DNA of 64,000 bases from Bombyx mori (Eukaryota > Arthropoda > Insecta > Lepidoptera > Bombycidae): NCBI RefSeq assembly GCF_030269925.1, contig NC_085118.1, forward strand, positions 17,667,001 to 17,731,000, read 5' to 3'. The notes beneath the pieces were generated by a model that saw only the letters and a list, made by a program, of their open reading frames with translations, was not told the DNA's origin and did no database searches. Of the stretch, positions 57,443 to 64,000 are shown in pieces (the stretch's first letter is position 1; each line of letters begins with the position of its first letter). Made by a program: the position numbers and the translations under genes.

Positions 57443-59839
57443 ATGGCACTTGTTAAAAAATTATTACCCCAGGAGGGTACCTCCCGCTCCGCGGGAGGAG
57501 AATCCCTCCGTGCGGTCGAGGAATCGGCCGCACGCTGCCCCACCGTTTCTGGGGGGGGCAAACAATGCCACGATGAAGGGGGCGACAGCACGGGTCGCGT
57601 AAGGGATCGAGTTCCCACCGTGCTCCTCGAACGATGCGACAGCCTGTTCTCGCTTCACTCGGCGCGAAGCTCCGCGAGGGGCGACGCGTCCAGTGGGAGG
57701 GAGACGCCAGTGCTGTTCGCAGACAGCGCGCAAAAGCGGACTCGGCGGAAGCGGAAGTCGGCTCGACGGCCGGCGTCCTCCGCTCCGTCTGACTCGTCCG
57801 AGGGTGAGCCTGCCAGCGCCAAATATATGGCGTTGGCGGAAGGGCCGGCGACTGCTGCGGCGTCGCCCGCCACTGATTTAGAGACTCGTTCGTCTCGCGG
57901 ACTGGCTGCTGCCTCCTCGGCGCAAACCAGGGCCGCCCGCCGTGAGGCCAACGAACCTATAAAAAACGGAGAGGTTGAGCATCTGGAGCGCTCCCTTACC
58001 GAGGTGGGTCCCTCCGACCCCCTCAGAACATGTGATATCGCCCAGAAATTAGTGGCTGCGGTAGTGAAGAAGTCGGCCAAGGGCCTAAAGGGCGACTGCG
58101 TGCGGGCCCTAAAATCGGCTACCTCCTCCCTGGAGGAGCAAATGGCAATTGCAGTAAGCCGCACCACGAATGATGAAACGGTGGGTCTACGAAAAACAGT
58201 GGACCTGCTGCACGCCCGACTGGCCCAAATCAGTGCCGAAAACGATCGCCTTCGGCAGGAGAACGGGCAGATGAAGGTCGACATGGCTGAGATGCGCACG
58301 CTCGTGAACGACTTAGTCGAGAAGCAGTGCAACTCGGCCCCTGCATCTACTCCGCTCGAGACAGAAGAGGCCAACGAGGCCGAGGAGTTGAGGCGGCGGC
58401 TCCTAATACAGGAGGCACGCAGCTCGAACGTGGAGCGTGCGAGACCGCCCCTCGCTCACGAGAGAAAGGGAGAAGCACCAACACCGGCACCCCGCAGGAT
58501 CATGAAGACGACCGCCAGCTCTAACGCGGTATCAAGGGCCACCAAAACATATGGCGGCCCCAAAACCAAAATGGGCGTAACTCCTGCGGCACGTCCCGCC
58601 GCGATTGCTGCTGCGAGGGCAACAACGTCCGCCCCTCCGAAGACACCGGCGTCTGCTCCTGCCCCTACCCAGCCTGTGAAGGCGGGGCCTGGCAGGAGCC
58701 GGACTAAGAAAAATAGGAGCGTCAACGCCGCAAAACCGGCCCCGACCCCCCAGCCCCGCCCACTGCCCCCTGCCCCGGCCAATATGGAAGAGGCCTGGAC
58801 GACGGTAGTGCGGCGTGGGCCTAGGAAAGTGGCGGCGCCTGCTGCGCCGCGTCCCAAGCCCGCCCCTACGGCCACCGCTCCCCGCCAAGAGGGTCGAGCG
58901 GAGCCGAGGGGCCAAAAAGGAAGAAGAGGAGCACGCAGAAAGCCGCGCGCCCCGCGGTCGGCTGCAGTGGTATTGGAGCTGCTGCCGGCCGCCAAAGAAA
59001 AGGGCATCACGTACCACGACGTGATGACCCAGGCGCGCGGCGGCGTAAATGTGGACGCCCTCGGCGTGGAGGGTGGCGTCAAGGTCCGGCAGACGGCCAA
59101 CGGGGCTCGTCTTTTGGAGTGCCCCGGCGAAAACACGAACGCCGCGGCCGAAAAACTGGCGGCCCGGCTTCGAGAAATTCTGCCGGACCCCGAGATGGTG
59201 CGCATCGCGCGGCCCGTGAAGATGGGAGAAGTTAAAATCACGGGCCTCGACGAGTGCGCCACAAAGGAGGAGGTCGCCGCAGCCATTGCGTCGCAGGGCA
59301 ACTGCGCCCTCGCCGACGTCAAAGTCGGAGAGCTCCGGGTGACATATTCCGGAACCCGGACGGCGTGGGCGCGTTGCCCGATTGCAACGGCGACCCTCCT
59401 GGCCACCCCTCCACAGGGGCGGCCTTCCGACAGCCCAGGAAGGCTGCGCGTGGGCTGGGTAGTGGCCCACGTGCAGCTGCAGGATGCCAGGCCGTGGCGT
59501 TGTCTTCGGTGCTTCGGCACCGGCCACGGCCTCGCCAAGTGCCCCTCGACCGTGGACCGCAGCGGCTTGTGTTTCCGCTGCGGCCAACCGGGGCACAAGG
59601 CAGCCTCCTGTACCACAGCCGCGCCGCACTGCGTCTTGTGCGACGCGGCCAAAAGGAAGGCCGACCACCGGGCCGGGGGCCCGGCGTGTAAATCCGCCCC
59701 CTCCTCTACAAAAACGAGGAGGGGCGGAAAGAAAAAGAAGCCGGCTGCAAAAAGGGCAGCCGGTGAGTCAGCTCCCGCCGCGGCACCAGAGCAGCCGCAG
59801 GGCGGGACAGACGAGGGAGCGATGGACGTAGCCCCGTAA
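57443..59839 (+). CDS. SART ORF1 (second subfamily), intact
   Basis: 798 residues from ATG 57443, directly upstream of the conserved LPQEGTSRSAGGESL block. Basic/Ser-rich region to about 170, coiled-coil segment (about 175-310), Pro/Ala/Lys linker (about 320-510), conserved domain (about 520-680) and three knuckles near residues 687, 710 and 731 (CLRCFGTGHGLAKC, CFRCGQPGHKAASC, third ending AGGPAC). Compared with the ORF1 of SART 3 the ends are nearly identical while the middle (about residues 135-400) differs at many positions. Expected to bind element RNA and ORF2 protein. TAA 59837-59839 overlaps the ORF2 ATG. Confidence 0.88.
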   Translation: MALVKKLLPQEGTSRSAGGESLRAVEESAARCPTVSGGGKQCHDEGGDSTGRVRDRVPTVLLERCDSLFSLHSARSSARGDASSGRETPVLFADSAQKRTRRKRKSARRPASSAPSDSSEGEPASAKYMALAEGPATAAASPATDLETRSSRGLAAASSAQTRAARREANEPIKNGEVEHLERSLTEVGPSDPLRTCDIAQKLVAAVVKKSAKGLKGDCVRALKSATSSLEEQMAIAVSRTTNDETVGLRKTVDLLHARLAQISAENDRLRQENGQMKVDMAEMRTLVNDLVEKQCNSAPASTPLETEEANEAEELRRRLLIQEARSSNVERARPPLAHERKGEAPTPAPRRIMKTTASSNAVSRATKTYGGPKTKMGVTPAARPAAIAAARATTSAPPKTPASAPAPTQPVKAGPGRSRTKKNRSVNAAKPAPTPQPRPLPPAPANMEEAWTTVVRRGPRKVAAPAAPRPKPAPTATAPRQEGRAEPRGQKGRRGARRKPRAPRSAAVVLELLPAAKEKGITYHDVMTQARGGVNVDALGVEGGVKVRQTANGARLLECPGENTNAAAEKLAARLREILPDPEMVRIARPVKMGEVKITGLDECATKEEVAAAIASQGNCALADVKVGELRVTYSGTRTAWARCPIATATLLATPPQGRPSDSPGRLRVGWVVAHVQLQDARPWRCLRCFGTGHGLAKCPSTVDRSGLCFRCGQPGHKAASCTTAAPHCVLCDAAKRKADHRAGGPACKSAPSSTKTRRGGKKKKPAAKRAAGESAPAAAPEQPQGGTDEGAMDVAP

Positions 59840-59841
59840 TG
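59837..59841 (+). promoter_or_regulatory. UAAUG stop-start junction
   Basis: Stop of ORF1 and start of ORF2 overlap by one base, as in SART 2 and SART 3. The downstream frame is open, so coupled translation could yield the full ORF2 protein. Confidence 0.85.
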
Positions 59842-62800
59842 GGTTGCGTCCATCGCTTCCTCCAATGTAATTTGAACCACTCCGCCAGGGCACAGGATCT
59901 CCTCGTCCACACCATGGCGGAGTGGTCAATCGATGTTGCTGTCGCTGCGGAGCCGTATTTCGTCCCCACCGACCAGGACTGCTGGATGGGGGACGTCGAC
60001 GGCTCCGTGGCCATTGTGTTGAGACAGTCCGCGGCGTTACCCCCCTTGGATATGGTGGCCAGGGGACCCGGGTACGTCGCGGCTAGGATCGACGGGACCG
60101 TCGTGATCGGGGCGTACTTTTCTCCGAACAGGAGCCTCGCCGAATTCGAACGGTTTCTGGGCGGGCTCGAGGCGCTTTTACACCGCCTCGGGTCCCGCCC
60201 TGTCATCGTCGCGGGGGACTTCAATGCCAAGTGCACGGCTTGGGGTTCCCCCCGCACGGATGCGCGAGGCGAGGCCCTTTCGGAGTGGGCGATCGCGATC
60301 GGCCTCTGTCTCCTAAACAGAGGCACGGTCGCGACTTGCGTGCGGTGGAACGGGCAATCTCACGTGGACGTTACGTTCGCGTCCCCGTCCGCCGTGCGCC
60401 GCACCCGCGGCTGGCGCGTACTCGAGGGGGCGGAGACGCTCTCGGACCACAGGTACGTCCGATTCGAGCTCTCCGCCTCCTCCTTGTCGTCGTCGTCAGC
60501 CGCGGGCGCCCGCGGTGAGGAAGAGCTCCCGCAAGGTGCGCCCCGTTCGTTCCCCAGGTGGGCCTTGAAACGAATGAACAAGGAGTTGCTGATGGAGGCG
60601 GCCGCTGTTGCTGCGTGGGCGCCAAAACCCGCGCGGCTCGCGGACGTGGATGCGGAGGTCGACTGGTTCCGGGGCACCATGGCAAACATTTGTGATGCCG
60701 CCATGCCCCGGGTCGGCCCCCGAGCACCACGTGGGGGTGCATTCTGGTGGTCGCCCGAGATCGCAAGACTCCGAGAGGAGTGCGTGAGGGCGCGCCGCCG
60801 GAGCGCACGCCACCGCCGCCGCCGTAGTCGCGACGCAACGTTCGCGGAGACGGCGGCCCGGCTGCACGCTGACTGTCGTCAAAAGCAGACGGCGTTGCAG
60901 CTGGCCATCGGCGAGGCCAAGAAGCAGAGCATGAAGACTCTCCTGGAGTCGCTCGACGAAGATCCCTGGGGGCGCCCATACAAGATGGTTCGCAGGAAAC
61001 TGCAGCCGTGGGCGCTCCCGGTGACCGAGCGGCTCCAGCCTCGGCAGCTGCGGGAAATAGTTTCCGCGCTTTTCCCGCCAGCAGCGGGGGGAGACTTTGA
61101 GCCCCCCCAGATGGACGCCACGTGGGGCACGCCTCCGCGTCGCCCCAGCGTTCCCGCTGCCGAGGAGCCCCCTCCCCCTATCACGGGGGCGGAGATCCAT
61201 GCGGCCGTGTCCAAAATGAGAGCGAAGGACACGGCCCCCGGCCCTGACGGCGTTCACGGCCGGGTCTGGAGCTTGGCCTTCGAGGCCCTAGGGGACCGGC
61301 TCGGGGGGCTTTTCGAAGCGTGCCTCGAGTCGGGACGGTTCCCGTCGAAATGGAAGACGGGCAGACTGGTCCTTCTGCGGAAGGACGGGCGCCCCGCGGA
61401 CTCACCCGCGGGCTATCGCCCCATCGTGTTGCTGGACGAAGCGGGCAAGATGCTCGAGAGGATCGTCGCGGCCCGCATCGTCCGGCACCTGACCGAGACG
61501 GGTCCCGATCTTTCGGCGGAGCAATACGGCTTCAGAGAGGGCCGCTCGACTATCGACGCAATTCTGCGCGTGCGGGCCCTCTCCGACGAAGCCGTATCCC
61601 GGGGCGGGGTGGCGATGGCGCTATCCTTAGATGTAAGGAACGCCTTCAACACCCTGCCCTGGTCGGTGATTGCGGGGGCGCTGGAGTATCACGGCGTCCC
61701 CGCATACCTCCGCCGACTGATTGGCTCCTACCTCGAGGGCAGGTCGATCCAGTGCATCGGACACGGTGGGACGATGTACCGCTTCCCCGTCGAGCGCGGT
61801 GTTCCGCAGGGGTCTGTCCTGGGCCCCCTGCTGTGGAACATCGGCTACGACTGGGTCCTGCGGGGCGTCATTCGGGGTCCCCTCCCCGGGCTGAGCGTAA
61901 TATGTTACGCCGACGACACGTTGGTCGTGGCTCCGGGGAGGGACTACCGGGAGTCTGCCCGTCTGGCGTGCGCAGGCGTGGCACACGTCGTCACTAGGAT
62001 CCGACGGTTGGGGCTCGAGGTGGCGCTCGATAAAACCCAGGCCCTGCTTTTTCACGGGCCGGGACGAGCGCCGCCTGTGGGTGCCCACCTCGTGATCGGA
62101 GGCGTCCGCGTCGGGGTTGGGGTGACCGGTCTTCGGTACCTCGGCCTCGAACTGGATAGTCGGTGGAACTTCCGCGCTCACTTTGAGAAGTTGGGCCCTC
62201 GACTGATGGCGACGGCCGGCTCTCTGAGCCGGCTGCTTCCAAACGTCGGGGGTCCCGATCAGGTGGCGCGCCGCCTCTACATGGGGGTGGTGCGGTCGAT
62301 GGCACTATACGGGGCTCCCGTATGGTGCCGCGCCCTGACCCGCAAGAACGTCGCGGCTCTGCGACGTCCGCAGCGTGCGATCGCGGTCAGGGCGATCCGA
62401 GGATACCGCACCGTCTCCTTCGAGGCGGCGTGCTTGCTCGCCGGGGCGCCACCCTGGGACCTGGAGGCGGAGGCGCTCGCTGCCGATTACAGGTGGCGTA
62501 GCGACCTCCGCTCTAGGGGGGAAGGGCGCCCCGGCGAAGGTGTAGTTCGAGCGCGGAGGCTCCACTCTCGGCGGTCCGTGCTGGAGGCGTGGTCTCGCCG
62601 CTTGGCGGACCCGTCGGCCGGCCTCCGAACCGTCGAGGCGGTCCGCCCGGTTCTCGCGGACTGGGTGGGCCGCGACCGCGGATGCCTCACCTTCCGGCTA
62701 ACGCAGATGCTTACCGGCCATGGTTGTTTCGGCCGGTACTTGCACAAGATAGCCGGAAGGGAACCGACGGCGCAGTGCCACCACTGCGCGGACCGCGACG

Positions 62801-63087
62801 AGGAAGACACAGCGGAACACACGCTGGCGCGTTGCTCTGGATTCGACGAGCAACGCGCCGCCCTCGTCGCGGTCATTGGAGAGGACCTCTCGCTGCCGCG
62901 CGTCGTGGCTACGATGCTCGGCAGCGACGCGTCCTGGAAGGCGATGCTCGACTTCTGCGAGTCCACCATATCGCAGAAGGAGGCGGCGGAGCGAGAGAGG
63001 GAGAGCTCTTCCCTTTCCGCACCGATCCGTCGCCGTCGAGCCGGGGGCCGGAGGCGGGAATACGCCCGTACGTCCCGGCCCCTGTAG
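59839..63087 (+). CDS. SART ORF2: telomere-specific endonuclease-RT, intact
   Basis: 1,082 residues from the UAAUG ATG. The endonuclease has LQCNLNHSARAQ (Asn), AEPYFVP (Glu), VAGDFNAKCTAWGSP and SDHRYVRF. The RT has APGPDGVHG, LSLDVRNAFNTLPW, GVPQGSVLGPLLWN and VICYADDTLVV. LTGHGCFGRYLH, the finger CHHCADRDEEDTAEHTLARC and an Arg-rich tail follow. No RNase H. Function as for SART 2: target-primed reverse transcription into telomere repeats. About 1,080 residues is normal for SART. All checked catalytic residues are present. Confidence 0.9.
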   Translation: MGCVHRFLQCNLNHSARAQDLLVHTMAEWSIDVAVAAEPYFVPTDQDCWMGDVDGSVAIVLRQSAALPPLDMVARGPGYVAARIDGTVVIGAYFSPNRSLAEFERFLGGLEALLHRLGSRPVIVAGDFNAKCTAWGSPRTDARGEALSEWAIAIGLCLLNRGTVATCVRWNGQSHVDVTFASPSAVRRTRGWRVLEGAETLSDHRYVRFELSASSLSSSSAAGARGEEELPQGAPRSFPRWALKRMNKELLMEAAAVAAWAPKPARLADVDAEVDWFRGTMANICDAAMPRVGPRAPRGGAFWWSPEIARLREECVRARRRSARHRRRRSRDATFAETAARLHADCRQKQTALQLAIGEAKKQSMKTLLESLDEDPWGRPYKMVRRKLQPWALPVTERLQPRQLREIVSALFPPAAGGDFEPPQMDATWGTPPRRPSVPAAEEPPPPITGAEIHAAVSKMRAKDTAPGPDGVHGRVWSLAFEALGDRLGGLFEACLESGRFPSKWKTGRLVLLRKDGRPADSPAGYRPIVLLDEAGKMLERIVAARIVRHLTETGPDLSAEQYGFREGRSTIDAILRVRALSDEAVSRGGVAMALSLDVRNAFNTLPWSVIAGALEYHGVPAYLRRLIGSYLEGRSIQCIGHGGTMYRFPVERGVPQGSVLGPLLWNIGYDWVLRGVIRGPLPGLSVICYADDTLVVAPGRDYRESARLACAGVAHVVTRIRRLGLEVALDKTQALLFHGPGRAPPVGAHLVIGGVRVGVGVTGLRYLGLELDSRWNFRAHFEKLGPRLMATAGSLSRLLPNVGGPDQVARRLYMGVVRSMALYGAPVWCRALTRKNVAALRRPQRAIAVRAIRGYRTVSFEAACLLAGAPPWDLEAEALAADYRWRSDLRSRGEGRPGEGVVRARRLHSRRSVLEAWSRRLADPSAGLRTVEAVRPVLADWVGRDRGCLTFRLTQMLTGHGCFGRYLHKIAGREPTAQCHHCADRDEEDTAEHTLARCSGFDEQRAALVAVIGEDLSLPRVVATMLGSDASWKAMLDFCESTISQKEAAERERESSSLSAPIRRRRAGGRRREYARTSRPL

Positions 63088-63618
63088 GTGGCGGCCTCCC
63101 CCCGGTGAAGGTCAAGGGGCGACCTGAGGGGGTGAGGCCGCGCGGCGCGCTACCAGCACTCTAGCGCGCTGCCGTGGAGTGAATAGAGCGACCGGTCGAC
63201 GGTGTATCGCGTCCCGACCCGGCAGGCTGGTTCTGGTCCAGCGGGGTATTCCGGGACACCAGCGGCACCGTCTGGGCGGCCCGACGGGCTGCCGTACCGA
63301 GACGGCCGACGTTTCAGAGCCTTCGATTCGCCTCGAAGGCTCCGTCGGCTGGGCGTCCTTGGGGTGAGCCGCGCCGTCTGGTTGTAGTGTTGACCGCGGT
63401 AGCCCCCCTACCTCATCCGGGTTCTGACCTCGGAGGGGATCGGACGTCGGGTGTAAGAGTGCAGAGGAGTCGTTTAGTGGGTGGGCTCTAAAATCCTTGG
63501 GCCCGCGGTCTGCTCACAACACCATGCAGATCGTTGAGTCTCACATACCCCGCGCGCCCCTTTTGCGCGGGGACCTCGTAGGAGGTTCGGCCCTCTACCC
63601 GAAAAAAAAAAAAAAAAA

Positions 63619-63632
63619 GGTTAGGTTAGGTT
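63619..63632. repeat. (TTAGG)n remnant, 14 bp
   Basis: GGTTAGGTTAGGTT between the poly(A) of SART 6 and the start of SART 7. Confidence 0.85.
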
Positions 63633-64000
63633 TGGCCTGTGAAGAACTTATTACCCCAGGAGGGTACCTCCCGCTCCGCGGGGGGAGAATCCCTCCGTGC
63701 GGTCGAGCGATCGGCCGCACGCTGCCCCACCGTTTCTGGGGGGGGCACACACTGCCACGAGGAAGGGGGCGACAGCACGGGTCGCGTAAGGGACAGAGTC
63801 CCAACCGTGCTACTCGAGCGCTGCGAGAGTTTGATCTCGTTGCACTCGGCGCGGAGCTCCGCGAGGGGCGACGCGTCTAGTGGGCGGGAGACGCCAGCGC
63901 TGTTCGTAGACAGCACTCGACAGCGAACGCGGCGGAAGCGGAAGTCGGCTCGACGGCCGGCGTCCTCCGCTCCGTCAGATTCGTCAGACGGTGAGCCCGC
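63633..64000 (+). mobile_element. SART element 7: begins at ORF1, runs off the window
   Basis: Starts at about the ORF1 start codon of SART 6; the 5' UTR is absent, so the element is 5'-truncated. The ORF1 frame (63633 onward) has the LLPQEGTSRSAGGESL block and continues open to the window end with a sequence close to SART 6. The ATG itself is replaced (TGG CCT GTG AAG), so no ATG precedes the conserved block; the GTG at 63639 is the nearest in-frame alternative. Whether ORF2 follows cannot be seen. Confidence 0.8.

Larger units (their letters stand above)
56605..63618 (+). mobile_element. SART element 6: full-length, both ORFs intact
   Basis: 7.0 kb: 5' UTR 56605-57442, ORF1 57443-59839, ORF2 59839-63087, 3' UTR 63088-63601 (514 bp), poly(A) 63602-63618, then GGTTAGGTTAGGTT. 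The best candidate in the window for an active element of the second subfamily. The 5' half of its ORF2 matches SART 5; the 3' half and UTR match SART 3. Confidence 0.9.

Overview
The window looks like a chromosome end of the silkworm Bombyx mori or a very close relative. The evidence is internal: (TTAGG)n arrays, the insect telomere repeat; R1-clade non-LTR retrotransposons of the TRAS and SART type, each with its poly(A) tail abutting TTAGG units; several copies of the Bombyx-type tRNA-derived SINE Bm1; a 5.1-kb Jockey-clade LINE resembling BMC1; and two lepidopteran 30K-lipoprotein (Lipoprotein_11) genes. The + strand carries the G-rich TTAGG strand 5'->3', so the right side of the window is distal, toward the telomere.

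Layout. 1-10.3 kb is AT-rich repeat graveyard: DNA-transposase remnants, LINE and LTR fragments, Bm1 copies, and a Bm1 split by a 1.5-kb inverted-repeat element. 10.4-19.6 kb holds a head-to-head pair of 30K-like genes. The left one is interrupted by one in-frame TGA; the right one is an intact two-exon gene with TATA box and poly(A) signal. A complete BMC1-like LINE with a 12-bp target duplication lies between them. 19.6-24.8 kb has Bm1 pieces, one orphan chymotrypsin-type exon, unrecognised AT-rich DNA and an internally deleted Ty3/gypsy element.

24.8-36.9 kb is a stack of four TRAS elements, all on the minus strand (poly(A) proximal, 5' end distal), separated by 41-142 bp of telomeric repeat. 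The outermost has both ORFs. 36.9-64 kb is a stack of seven SART elements, all on the plus strand (5' end proximal, poly(A) distal). They comprise a 5'-truncated copy, a full-length SART1-like element (38.3-45.0 kb), then five copies of a second SART subfamily: one full-length with a 31-nt ORF2 deletion, two partial, one full-length with both ORFs open (56.6-63.6 kb), and one running off the end.

How it works together. TRAS and SART belong to the R1 clade. Their APE-type endonucleases target the telomere repeat and reverse transcription is primed there, so retrotransposons make up most of this chromosome end. ORF1 proteins carry CCHC knuckles. SART ORF2 proteins carry endonuclease, RT and a terminal CCHC; the TRAS ORF2s here additionally carry RNase H. 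In SART, ORF1 and ORF2 meet at a UAAUG stop-start. In the distal SART stack the telomeric repeat between elements is reduced to a few bases, and the copies are mosaics of one another.
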